Of a DNA stretch of 64,000 nt, positions 1 to 10,200 are shown piece by piece (positions within the stretch are counted from its first letter, which is position 1; every line of letters begins with the position of its first letter). Made by a program: the position numbers and the translations under genes. Where the stretch lies: positions 1 to 64,000 of the forward strand of contig VCJN01002978.1 of assembly GCA_006384855.1 (NCBI GenBank), given 5' to 3'. The notes below the pieces were generated by a model. That model worked only from the letters and a program-made list of their open reading frames with translations, was not told where the DNA came from and did not search any database. Source of the DNA: Tetraselmis striata (taxonomy: Eukaryota; Chlorophyta; Chlorodendrophyceae; Chlorodendrales; Chlorodendraceae).

Positions 1-257
1 TGTACGGACATAGATACACCTCTTGTCCGCTCGGTTGAGCGGTCGTCTCGTACGCGAGAGGTCCCGATATTTTTGATCTTACAGGGGGTCCCGGTATCTA
101 TTCCGGCCCGGCTGCACCCGGTGGCGCGCGGTTGCCCATATCGGGGCCAACCCTACCGGAGCTACGGTTATGTTATACCAGGCGGGAAAACTCGGTAATG
201 CGGTAGGGTCCTGGCAAACATTCCCTAGCGCGAGGATCTTACTGTAGGTAGTCCCGG
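1..257. other. Flank of the PAT-like element, no gene seen
   Basis: No convincing reading frame, RNA gene or repeat was recognised in this 257-base flank. It adjoins the 3' end of the minus-strand PAT-like retroelement. Elements of this class usually make no target-site duplication, so the boundary rests only on where the short repeat begins. Confidence 0.5.
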
Positions 258-283
258 TTTCAAAGTTGAGTCTGGTTTTGCCA
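258..283 (-). repeat. Split direct repeat B, terminal copy (element 3' end)
   Basis: A 26 bp sequence identical to 562-587. The similarity stops sharply after it on both sides, which defines the 3' terminus of the element. Confidence 0.8.
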
Positions 284-375
284 AAAAGGTCGCGCAGGCT
301 GTTTTACACGGTCAAGAGCCGAAATTGGCAGGATGGTTTAGCGAAAGCGTGGAGGGAAAACGGAGTCAGGGGGGG

Positions 376-562
376 CGCTGCGTGGAACGCAGCGAAAACT
401 GGAAGATGGCAGGCTCAGCTGTTCTGGCTGCTTTTATGTCTACTCGTGCTGCACCCAACAAGGGCGCAACAACAGTTACTAGTTCCCGTACCACTGAGCA
501 GCACTTGTAGCTAAAAAGCGGTTAGGTCAAGGATGGAAACCCCATAAACTAGTTTAGATCAT
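376..562 (-). repeat. Split direct repeat A, copy 2
   Basis: Second copy of the 187 bp repeat. It abuts the 26 bp B1 repeat, giving the fused B1-A2 junction expected for PAT-like elements. Confidence 0.9.
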
Positions 563-587
563 TTCAAAGTTGAGTCTGGTTTTGCCA
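562..587 (-). repeat. Split direct repeat B, internal copy
   Basis: A 26 bp sequence identical to 258-283. It sits between the recombinase frame and repeat A copy 2. Confidence 0.85.
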
Positions 588-640
588 GTCTTGAGCGAAC
601 GTAGAGAGCGGTGGATTGACGGAGAAGGGGTAGCGCCAAG

Positions 641-1846
641 TCATAAGGGAGGCACTGGGAAGGCCACCGCTGCGGAGTCCTGTTGGACTTGGAAGTGGCG
701 GAGGGGGGCGATGTGTCCAAAGAAGAACCACGCGCCAGGAGAAGGAAGAACGTTGGGGTCGATGTAGTCCAGAACGACATCAGAGTTAGTGGCCCAACCG
801 CCTTGGTAGCGGATGTGGGACAGTGGCGCTCCGATGGCGTTTGCTGCAGAGGCTGCGCCCTTGCGTAGACTGTGTGAAGTCCAGGAAGTGCCAGCAGGAG
901 GGGCAGCGTTGACTAGGTTGACTGCTGTAGACAACCAGTCTGACATCGTAGCCGCAGTCCAAGGTTTTGACTGCTCAGCCACATTGACAGCCCAGAAGTT
1001 GGAGGCAGCCAAGCCAACAGTAACCAGGGGGGCAGACTGGACGTTGTCGATGAAGTGGTGCAAGAGACGTGCCACTCGAGGGTGCTCGGACACTGGAAGG
1101 AGAAGTACGCGCAGGTCGTCGGGTCCCCGCCGGCCAGCGCGACCCTTCTCGCGGTAGATCTGCAAGGTGATGTTGTAGGTGTCGACATGCACATCTTGCA
1201 CTCGACAGGAGACGCCAGTAAGGCCCTTGGCAAAGAACAAGAAGTTGACAACCGAGGCCAAGAGGGCTCGGTAGTCGAGGTGGGACTCTGGGTAAGGAGC
1301 AGACACAATTAGCTCGGCCTTTGAGACGAAGCGGTAAGCTACATCCGCAGGCAGAGGGACACGCAGAGGGGCAGCGTCCAGTCGGCGCTGACGCAACATT
1401 AACCCACGTCTTGCTGAAGTGAGGTGTAGGCTGTCCTTGGCGATCGGGACGAGGTTGTGCAGCTCGAAGAAGGTGTTGATGGCAGACATGTAGGGCTGCA
1501 GCGATTTAGCTGCGATGTGCCCTCGCTCCCCGATCCAGGCAACGTACCGAACAACAGTAGCAGTAGTCGCTTCCAGCGGGCTGATGTTCTCGGAGTCGTG
1601 GCAGAACTCAGCGAACTGAGACAACCTGCCGGCGTAGCTCTTGAGGGTCTGAGCGCTGAGGGAGCTGGAGAGCAGGTCGAGCGTCCGCTTGCCTAGCTCG
1701 TCTGAGCCGAACGCGTCCTGCAGTCGAGATCGCAGTGACGCAGCCCATGGAGCGATAGCTGCGGGCTCGTCAATTACGTAAGTGCGTCGTTTTACACGAC
1801 AGAGTTCCACCGGCACGGCTACTGTTCGCAAAGTACTCGGCAGCAA
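641..1846 (-). CDS. Tyrosine recombinase of the PAT-like element
   Basis: A 401-residue frame that would cut and rejoin DNA to integrate the circular DNA copy of the element. The N-terminal half (about residues 55-150) resembles the SAM-like core-binding domain of phage integrases and contains SAQTLKSYAGRLSQF. The catalytic domain holds HSLRKGAAS (His-x-x-Arg, about residue 325), then GGW and the nucleophile tyrosine in VLDYIDP (about 360). The usual first catalytic arginine should lie near FLFFAKGLTGVSCR; the best-aligned position there is lysine, so activity is uncertain. It starts at an ATG and is followed by the terminal repeats, as expected for the 3' ORF of a PAT or DIRS element. Crypton elements also encode tyrosine recombinases, but the split repeats favour PAT. 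Confidence 0.8.
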   Translation of the reverse strand: MLPSTLRTVAVPVELCRVKRRTYVIDEPAAIAPWAASLRSRLQDAFGSDELGKRTLDLLSSSLSAQTLKSYAGRLSQFAEFCHDSENISPLEATTATVVRYVAWIGERGHIAAKSLQPYMSAINTFFELHNLVPIAKDSLHLTSARRGLMLRQRRLDAAPLRVPLPADVAYRFVSKAELIVSAPYPESHLDYRALLASVVNFLFFAKGLTGVSCRVQDVHVDTYNITLQIYREKGRAGRRGPDDLRVLLLPVSEHPRVARLLHHFIDNVQSAPLVTVGLAASNFWAVNVAEQSKPWTAATMSDWLSTAVNLVNAAPPAGTSWTSHSLRKGAASAANAIGAPLSHIRYQGGWATNSDVVLDYIDPNVLPSPGAWFFFGHIAPLRHFQVQQDSAAVAFPVPPL

Positions 1847-2303
1847 CGGTTAGGTTCCCAGCGGTTGGCCGGTAGTTGCTGGACGGGTTTGCAGTAGCTC
1901 CAGTACGGGTTTGCGGGGCTAGGTTCAGGTAAGAGGGCCGCCCCGCGCGCCCTTCGCGCTCGTAGCGCCTGTCCCGTGCGTAACGTACACGCGCGAAACT
2001 TGGTCGTTGCGAACCGGTTGTAACACGTAGTGTAACAACCGACGAACGCAGAGATGGGGTTGTAAGAAAGGCGGATGGTTGAGCCGCCATGTGCAGGCGT
2101 GCGGATGGTTGAGCCGCACTCGGTTGTAGCTGTAAGAAGCGCCGCACCGAGGAAGGTCTAAATGAAGTCTGTAAGGTGGGGGGGTCAGGTCTTGACACAG
2201 GGCGCTCATCCCGCCGTTGAGCTGCAAGGGTGCGTCTTGCGGCGGTCACCGAAAGGTGGCCTCGCAAGGCTCTTGCAGCTCCGACGAGCGGCGCCCCACA
2301 CCG

Positions 2304-3179
2304 TCACTCGTGCTCACCTTCGCGGCCACGTCCACGTCCGCCGCCACGTCCTCGCCCACGCCCGCGACCTGCAGCTGCAGCCGCTACTCGAGAAGTAGCG
2401 GTCGCCTTGGCGCTGCTGGCAACGGTCGCCTCGAAGACACGACGCTCGTAGTCCCTCATGAGGTCCCCAAAAATCGCAGAACCCAGATGCTCCGAAGCCG
2501 GCTGAAAATGCTGAGCTCGCAGCACGTCCAGAACACCTTGGTCACCGTGCACACGCTTGATCTCATTCAGCCTCCGCAGGAAGGCTAGACGAAAACGAAA
2601 CGCCTTGTCGATGGCCTCGGCGTGATTCCGAGCTCTCGCGAGGTAGGGGGTGAAGTCCTGGTTAGTGGCGGGGACGTACGGTAGCAGCTCGTCGAGCGCC
2701 ACAAAAAGGGCGGCCATGTGGGCCCCGAAACACGACATCCACAAGTACTCCTCCTGGGCCGGCAGACGTCGGTCATCCTGCTTGAGGTACTCGTTCGTTA
2801 GGTCGGTGCTCAAAGGGAAAAGTCCAGGCACTCGGCTGACCGGTCGAACGGCCTCGTAACCAGACTCTGCTCTCTGCAGTAGCTCTGGCACCGCGAGGTA
2901 ATCATCCTCGGCACTCACGGATTTTGCTCCGACACGGCCGCTCTGGGCTAGCTCTAGCAAGTCGGGGCGCTCTGCGGCTCCCCCGCTGCCTGTCGGCTGT
3001 CCCGCAAAGCGCTGCCCTGAGCCGGAGCCATGTGCCCCTTCTCCATCAACAACGCGATCACGAGCCGTCAATTGTGCCACAGCTGTAGCCAGCTCGCGCA
3101 GTAATGAAGACTGGGCCCTCATATCTGCGTTCAGCGACTCCAACGTCGGCTCAGCGACGGGTTCTTCTCCATCTGGCAT
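2304..3179 (-). CDS. Gag-like protein of the PAT-like element
   Basis: About 292 residues from the ATG at 3179 (MPDGEEPVAEPTLESLNADM); the frame is open upstream to 3266. The N-terminal third has a short coiled-coil-like stretch (LNADMRAQSSLLRELATAVAQ) and a Gly/Ser-rich spacer. The middle is a helical region with many Leu, Phe and Tyr residues. The C-terminus is an Arg-Gly run ending EGEHE, typical of nucleic-acid binding tails. No zinc knuckle is present. The assignment as Gag rests on position (first ORF of the element), composition and the downstream recombinase, not on a recognised domain. RT and RNase H, which should follow, are absent. Confidence 0.6.
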   Translation of the reverse strand: MPDGEEPVAEPTLESLNADMRAQSSLLRELATAVAQLTARDRVVDGEGAHGSGSGQRFAGQPTGSGGAAERPDLLELAQSGRVGAKSVSAEDDYLAVPELLQRAESGYEAVRPVSRVPGLFPLSTDLTNEYLKQDDRRLPAQEEYLWMSCFGAHMAALFVALDELLPYVPATNQDFTPYLARARNHAEAIDKAFRFRLAFLRRLNEIKRVHGDQGVLDVLRAQHFQPASEHLGSAIFGDLMRDYERRVFEATVASSAKATATSRVAAAAAGRGRGRGRGGGRGRGREGEHE

Positions 3180-3290
3180 GGTAACGCACGGACGTACGGA
3201 CGAGAATATCACACTCGGGTGGCGAGCCGGGTGTGGTCTTGAAAAACCGGGTGACCTTGCTCGCAACGGGTTACGAGACAGTTTTTACAT

Positions 3291-3477
3291 CGCTGCGTGG
3301 AACGCAGCGAAAACTGGAAGATGGCAGGCTCAGCTGTTCTGGCTGCTTTTATGTCTACTCGTGCTGCACCCAACAAGGGCGCAACAACAGTTACTAGTTC
3401 CCGTACCACTGAGCAGCACTTGTAGCTAAAAAGCGGTTAGGTCAAGGATGGAAACCCCATAAACTAGTTTAGATCAT
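3291..3477 (-). repeat. Split direct repeat A, copy 1 (element 5' end)
   Basis: This 187 bp block is identical, base by base, to 376-562. It begins with a small palindrome around CGCTGCGTGGAACGCAGCG. It forms the 5' end of the element on the minus strand. Confidence 0.9.
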
Positions 3478-3682
3478 ATCGAATCCTGGCCGATGTATTC
3501 TCGGCAATATCGTCCCGCGGCGTGTCCTGGGTTTACCCGGTTGATGAGGCAATTCGAATGAGGCAATGGTCTACGCACGGCCGGGCTGTATATTATGTAG
3601 TATAGGCATGCGCTGGGCAGGAGGGTTTTTGGAGCCCTCCAGAACCCTTGGGGGAAACAGGGGGGTCTCGAGGACGGGGGAG

Positions 3683-3719
<37 letters not shown>

Positions 3720-5444
3720 GGCGCGGGGGGGCGAGAGTGAGTATATTATGTAGGAACGTCCACGAGAGGACCCGCGCCGGGGCGGGCGCTGCTCATATTG
3801 CATTCTAAGCTGTATATATACGTAATTTCGATGTATATCCAATAATAATGTAATTAATCCTTAATAATGATATAATTTCTTTGGCGCCCAATAACGAACT
3901 CCGCTCGCGGGCCCCCGGCCCCCCAGAACCCTACCTCCTGGCGCCCCGTCACGCCCAGCCCCGGCCCAGGCAGCCATTGAAGGGCGTAATGAAACCGATA
4001 CACACCCGAAGCCTTTTGGCCCCCTTGAACACCCCTCTGAACACTAATTTGAACCCCCTGGATCTGTAAACTGGACTGCGCTTGGGGCCTACAGACCGAG
4101 CCTGCCGCCTGCAGACCCCTCCGTGCAGTCCAGTTGCATTGTCCAAGAGTAGGTCGAGTACTTTCTGCTTTACTGCCCAGCGTCCCACCCCCCGGGCGCA
4201 GTCCAACTGCAGGTGGAGCAGGGCGCGCTAGCTCATGTAATAATGTTGAACAGCGCCAGCTGGGGGGGGGGGGGAGCAGCGCGATAAGCCGCGTACCGGG
4301 TACCACCGTAGCAGCAGTCGTGTCGCAGCCCAGGCCCCGCCAGGCCCAGCAGGTGTCGCAGCTCGCCCACACAGCGATCTCTACGGGGCTACGAACAATA
4401 GATACTATCATAACACGTTGGCGCAACCCCCCCCCCCTCCCCCCCCCGCCCCCCCCTCTAGCATGCGAGTTGTCTAGACCGTCGCCACTCGATCGGCGCA
4501 GCGCGCATGCCGGGCGATGGGGGCGGTCGCCCTGGGCGACTGGAGGATATTCGCCACGATCCAGACACGAATCGGTGGCGTTGCCCCCACTGCCCTCACG
4601 AGTTTCTCGCAGGGACAAGGTCATGGATCATCTCAAGCTCAACAAGAATGGTAAGTTCAAGTGCAAGGAGAAAGCGCGCAAGGCCGAGGTGGCCAAGCGC
4701 AGTTTCGTGGCGAGCATGGAGGGGGACGAGATTCGTCGCGCGTATTTGGCTGAAAAACCGAACTTAATGCCTTAATCTGCATTTTGGGAGCCAGAATGGC
4801 GAAACCTAAAGCGAAAATGCTTGTTTGAGACCGCACTTTCGAATTTTTTTCTGGGGGGGGGGGGGGGGGGGGGGGGGGGCGCGCCCCCCCCCCCCCCCCC
4901 CCCCCCCCCCGCCCCCAGACCCCTGCCCCCCCCAACCCCCGCCCCAGGCGGGGGTTTTCGCCCCCGCCGCAGGCGGGGTTTCCTACATAATATACATCCC
5001 GGGTCTACGGGCTAATCCTTATGCCAGACCTACGACGACTGCAGTTGCGTTAGAGGTCAAGTGCTGCTGGCCTGGGGCGGGTTCGGCCGATGTCCCGGGG
5101 CGAACTTTACTTTCTTACGTACAGTTTGTAGTCGCTCGCGATATATTCTAGCTGCAGTACGAGTCGCAGGTCTGCATCAATAGGGTAGGAAGAGTTCCAT
5201 AGCTCTACTTGCTGCAACCAAAAGCGCGCCGGCGCACTACAGAGCGACACGGCAAGACCTGCATGATTGGTGACTAGCAGGGTTGGTGACCTGCAGGGTT
5301 GCTTGTGCACTTCCGCAGGCAAGTGCACAGCCGGTGCGGAGATTGACCTCGGGCCGACAAACCTAGAAATCGCAACTGGTTTGCGCATGCTGCGGAATTA
5401 TCCCGGTACGGAACAGCACGTGGCGTGCAGTTCCCGTAGTCGGT
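3478..5444. other. Intergenic region with long G and C runs
   Basis: No supported gene. The region holds a G run at about 3686-3718, C runs near 4425-4457 and the G/C palindrome at 4853-4910. The 14-mer TATATTATGTAGGA at about 3738-3751 recurs inverted at about 4981-4994, and a near copy lies near 3588. A short frame at 4622-4774 (MDHLKLNKNGKFKCKEKARK...) is lysine-rich and could be an exon, but nothing around it supports that. Confidence 0.5.
4853..4910. repeat. Perfect 58 bp G27-CGCG-C27 palindrome
   Basis: Twenty-seven G, then CGCG, then twenty-seven C, forming an exact inverted repeat with a four-base centre. Either strand could fold into an all-GC hairpin, and the halves could form G-quadruplex or i-motif structures. 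It lies in non-coding DNA. An assembly or foldback read artefact cannot be excluded. Confidence 0.85.
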
Positions 5445-6435
5445 ATGTTGACAACGACTCGGGGCGGGGCGGCGGCGGCGCTGCTGCTGTTGTTGCTTGC
5501 CCAGGTCGCATCCGCCGACTGGGCTCGCTTTACATGCCACTTGCGCTGTCCGTTTTCACACCTGTGGCTTGAGCATGGCCCCGAGGCGGCGATGGGCATA
5601 ATCGACGCCCGCCATGGCGGCGCTCTGCTCGACAGCGCGGCGCAGCAGCGGGGATTCGCGTCCCCTCGTCGCCGCCTCAGCCAGACCGACGCCTTGTTCG
5701 GCGCGTGCACCTTCACCAACCCCTTTGCCGGCACCCAGAGCTGCACAGAGCTGAGAGGCGACTCCTGGACAGCTACCTCTGCCGCGGAACGCTGCGGCTC
5801 GATCATGCCTGGTGCTTCGGGGCAGCTGACGACAGTCCAGCCGTGCAATGCTCCGACCCAGTTGGCTGGCTGGTGCGTGCGCCACCCATAGCACCTGCAC
5901 ACTCGCTGGCTATTGGTGTCGCCATATACCAACGCTGCGCTGAGCTGCGCTTCCGATGATTTTGATTTCCTCTCGAGGATAGCAGGATCGGTCGGCATCT
6001 GCGGGGTTCCGCTGAACCTTCAGAAATCCTCGCACTTAGGAGGCTGTCGATTGCCTCGTCGGGCCTGCGGACTCTCGTCGACGTTTTTTGTTTGTCTTGC
6101 AACCCGTCGCTAGGTGCGTCGCAGCTGCAGGTGCGGAAGTGAGCCCTCTGCCACTGGGGCCCACTTGCGAGGCCGCTCGCGTGTCGTGCGAGGGCTTTGG
6201 AGGCGGCTCGTTTGAGCCCTCGGAAGAGTGCGTCGACACGACGACTGGGAGCGGCTCGGCCGGTGGCGCTGGCCCGACAGCCATGGGTCCGTCGCCGGCC
6301 GGCGGAGTGCCGCGCTGCTCCATCGCGCCCGGCCCCATCGGCGCCGCGCACCAGATGGGCGCCTCGCCAGGTTACGGCAAGAACTGCGAGGGCACGCCTG
6401 CGGAGGGCTCCCCTTTCATGTGGCCCCTTCGCTGG
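5445..6435 (+). pseudogene. Secreted membrane-anchored protein, 5' half, cut by a Copia insertion
   Basis: Exon 1 (5445-5872) starts at an ATG and encodes a clear signal peptide: MLTTTRGG, a run of Ala and Leu, then a VASA/DW cleavage site. It continues with a Cys-containing segment (FGACTFTNPFAGTQSC). The intron 5873-6113 (GTGCGT...CTAG) joins in phase to exon 2 (6114-6435), a Cys-, Gly- and Pro-rich segment. Exon 2 then runs straight into the Copia 5' LTR, where the frame ends within a few bases. The remaining 45 bases of exon 2 lie beyond the element at 13163-13207. I do not recognise the protein family. Another haplotype may carry the uninterrupted gene. Confidence 0.7.
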
Positions 6436-6904
6436 TGTTGACGAACACTGGTCGAAGCAGGTGATCAACTGGTCCACTGAAGTGTAAGTGAGCCCATCTG
6501 GCTTATAGGCAAATAGGCCTGATGATAATATATTCGTAATAGTGCAGTATAAATTACGGCTACTGCGCAGAAATGATGGAATGTACTGGTACTATCAAGT
6601 GACATATACTGGACCTGCAGAGCAAGACAGGTGTGAGGCATGTGAAGACATGCCTCATATAACACTTCATCAAACACACCCAGATTTCTGACAGGTGTCC
6701 GACTGAACCTGAATAGCCTTTTAGATATTGGAACCAGATCAAGAAGCATGAGAAATGGACAGATGAGCAGATGGAGCATGCCCCTAGCAAGGGCATTCTG
6801 CAGATGAGAATTTAATGGGACATTTCTCATCATTTGTAATTACAATATTCTGATCTCACAGACTCTGTCCCAACAGCAAGCTAGGAATTCTCCGAACTTC
6901 AAGA
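6436..6904 (+). repeat. Copia 5' LTR
   Basis: Starts TGTTGACGAACACTGG and ends ...CTTCAAGA. The end is set by target-site and host-frame logic; a canonical TG...CA end would fall three bases earlier. It contains TATAAA near 6549, a possible promoter element. It matches 12689-13157 apart from two substitutions. Confidence 0.88.
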
Positions 6905-7288
6905 GGTTATGGCTAGCTACACGACTCAAAGCTGCCACTACTTCTAGCCTGCTGTTCAGTTCTTCGTGCCTGTGTGCCTGTGTGCCTGGAGCTGTGTGCT
7001 CGCCTACTTCGTGCCAGCTTTGTGCTTACTTTGTGCCAGCAGCTTCGCTGCTGAGGAGGGGAAACTGTGTGCCTCTCTCAAACGACTTGTCAAACCCCTG
7101 GCCAGCTCTCTCTTGGCAAAACTCGACCGTTCCCTACCTGAGAAGCGACCCAGCTCCGAGCTCTTCTGCCCCCTTCTCAGCCCCACTCAGCTCCACTCTC
7201 TGATTGTGGCTGTGACAACCGATCGTCTCAACTTTGGCAAAGCCCCCCCTGCCAGCCTCTCCGACTGTGTACCTGACTCCCTTGCATC
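6905..7288 (+). other. Copia leader between the 5' LTR and the ORF
   Basis: A 384-base untranslated leader, rich in short C/T stretches with repeated TGTGCC motifs. It should hold the primer-binding site and packaging signals. No complement to a familiar tRNA 3' end was recognised. Confidence 0.6.
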
Positions 7289-10200
7289 ATGTCTCTCCCT
7301 GCCAAACTCAAGCTCAAGGCGGCCAAGTACCTGGAATTTCAGGAGGTCAATGATGCTCGCCTCCTCGTGATCTGGTGCATCTCTGTGAAGCGCCACATCC
7401 GCGGTGTTCCTGGGTACCGCAACATCTTCAGCGCCAATGACACCACTGTTGATGACGCGCATCACAATGAAGCTGTCAGCTTTATGGCTTCCCTACTGCT
7501 AGATAATCAAGCCAAGGGCATCGTGCTCAAGGCCGCTGATCGCGCCAATGAGACAGCAGGCGGACGCGCGGCGCTCAAGGCCTTGGAGGAACTCCGCGCT
7601 TCATACCTTCCAGATGAACGTACCCTTCTCGCTCAACTAAAAGCGTCACTGAATCACGGGCAGAGTACCCATGAAAATCTCCTTGACTTCATGACCCGGC
7701 TGGAGGACCTGCAGATTGCCATCAAAGACTGTGGTGCGACTGTCTCTGATGACGACATGCTTGTATCCCTGCTCAATGGCATGCGCACTGAAGAGGCCAC
7801 TATCCGAGCAGTGGTGAAGGGGGACCCCACTGTCACCACCTTCGAGCTGGCCAAGGCAAAGATCAGGACTGTCCAAGACCACAGCATAAGTATGGAGCAA
7901 CATGGCGCTGCCTTTGCTGCCTTTGCGCCAACTGGGGCGACTTCCTACGCTGCCCTCCAAGCCCGCGTAACTGAGCTGGAAGCTGAGAAGAAGAAGGCGG
8001 AGGCTGCAACCCGCAAGTTCGAGGTAGACGAACTGAAGGCTATGGTGGCTGCAATGCAGTCCCAGCACAACGCTGGAGGCGGCGGCAGTGCACTGCGCTT
8101 CAATCCGCAAAACCGCCGCTGCTACAACTGCAATGCCATCGGACATTTGGCCCGTACCTGCCCCAAGCCCGACAAGAGGAAGACAGCAGGAGAAGGCCGC
8201 CCAAGGCTTGCACCTGGTTCAGAGGAGCCGCCCGCCAAGGAGTTTGGAGCACTGTCGTTCCACATGGCGCTACTTGCCAGCGCCACACCTGAGCTCCCAC
8301 CCATGCCAACTGACGCTTGGTCCGTGATGCCTACCAGCCGTCGCGCCATGATCAGGGCAGCGCCGTCACCCCCGCTCAGCTCTCACAACCCGTTCGGTTC
8401 CCTCACTTTCTCCGATGACACCACTGGCCCAGACGATGAGCCTACCCTTCTGGAGGAGCGCGAAATGCGAGACGCCATCGCCGCTGCGTCAGCTGAAGAG
8501 CAAGCTATTGCTGCCGCCGTTGCGGCAGTCACTGAGGAGGAAGCTGCGGAGCGTGCCGCCAGTGCTGACGTTGCAGCCTTCATTGCAGCCGACCCTGTGG
8601 CCATGACTGTGGCCCGCACAAGCAAAGCAACCATCCTGTCCAACGACGTTGCCATGCGCCGAGCTATCATCACAAATCATCCCACCCCATGGCATGCTGA
8701 CTGGCTGCACTCGGCCCCCCACCGCTCGGGTAAGGCACCAGTCCCGATGCCAACTGTGACGCACGTCGTACCTGCTTCTCACTTCAACGCGTCGACCAGC
8801 AGTGGCATGTCTTCTGACTGCAGCCGCCTGAGCGATCATGATCTCGGGTACGACAGCGCCGATGATGACGAAGCTATGCTGGTGGATTTCCAGCGTCACT
8901 GGGCGCCGGCTGCACTTGCAGCCCATGGCTCCGCTCCCGATGATCTGACATTGTCACCCGTATCTGACGACACTGGCTGCGAGAACAACAGCGTTCCTGG
9001 GCTTATTAGCGACGACAGTAGCAGTGACAGCGACTTCTACCAGCACGCAAGCCCAGCCTCGCTGTGTGGCGTACCCACTACTCAGCCGCACACGACTGAC
9101 AGCATCTTCCCCGACTCTGACAACATGCCGCACCCGGCCCCAGACAGCACTGATGATGACAAGGCCGGCTCGATCAGTCGCCGCTCCTCCTCGCGGGTCG
9201 CACACAGCAATCCCGGCACCCGTGCAGTAAAACTTCACCGCCGCGCCATTCGTGCCGCTGCCCGCACCTTCACAGCGTGGCCCAATGCCAGCCTCCCTGG
9301 GATTTCCCCAACTGCGCCTGCTGTCATGCGCAACACACATCTGGACAGTGCCGTGGACTCCTTTCGCCTCGTGCCCCGCGATGCCGTGTCCATACAAAAT
9401 CCATCGACGCAGCATGTTGCTGCTCACGAGGGCGTCTCATCCAGTAACGCCAGGCTCTCCATGACCAAGAGCGCACGTCGTCATCGCAATCGCCGCTCAG
9501 CTCGTCGCCTTCGGAAGCGCGACCCCTTTGCCATCGACGGCACCAAGCACCTTGCAGTCACCACCCCAGTTGTCATCACCTCGTCCCCTCCCAACGCTAT
9601 CGACCAACTGGAGACTGCTCTGGCGGCCGCTGAGCAACATTGTTTCCTGGGAGAGGCAGCGCCACTGCCGTCCATCCGCCACGTTCGTGCCGACCCTGCA
9701 GCACTGGTACCCCATCATGCACTCCATGTTGTCATCCTCTGCGCCGGAGCCACGTTTGGCGTCATCGACGGACTTTGTGCAGCCGGACACCGCATTGCTA
9801 CCATCACACTCGTGGAGAATGACGCCGCAGTGCGTGCTGCCGGCATCCTGGAGCTCAACAGAGTCCGTGTGAAATGGACTGCGCTCATCTCAGCTGATGC
9901 GATCGCCGATGCCTACGACCGCCTCCTCACTCATGACGTCCAGCTCCTCACCACAGACATGTTTGCAGCACTTCCGCGTGTGGACCTCCTCGTGGCAACA
10001 CCTCCGTGTCAGCCGTTCTCATCAGCTGGGGGGAATCAAGGCCTGCATGACGAGCGAGCCAAGCCCTTCTATGCCGTCTGCCGTCTTGTCAAACAGCTCA
10101 ACCGCGCACAGAGCAGTATCACATACGTCATCGAGAATGTCGTTGGAGCCGGGCGTTTCCCCGCCATTCACGCAGCCCTGGGGGACCCTGTCCTGGCCCG

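Larger units (their letters stand above)
258..3477 (-). mobile_element. PAT-like DIRS retroelement with split direct repeats, RT deleted
   Basis: On the minus strand the order is: 187 bp repeat A1 (3477-3291), Gag-like frame, tyrosine recombinase frame, 26 bp repeat B1 (587-562), A2 (562-376), a 92 bp spacer, then B2 (283-258). Both repeat pairs are identical by eye. This A1-body-B1A2-B2 order is the split-direct-repeat structure of PAT-like DIRS elements, known from nematodes and from volvocine algae (TOC3, kangaroo). These elements integrate through a circular intermediate with a tyrosine recombinase rather than a DDE integrase. Autonomous copies also carry reverse transcriptase and RNase H. 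Here only 457 bp separate the two frames and no RT motif is seen, so the copy is internally deleted and probably non-autonomous. Identical repeats suggest it is young. Confidence 0.8.

Noticed and set aside
266-514. Small plus-strand frame repeated at 3178-3429
   Set aside because: Both copies are simply the translation of the 187 bp split direct repeat.
6465-6833. 122-residue minus frame, repeated at 12718-13086
   Set aside because: It lies wholly inside the two Copia LTRs and is present twice only because the LTRs are repeated.
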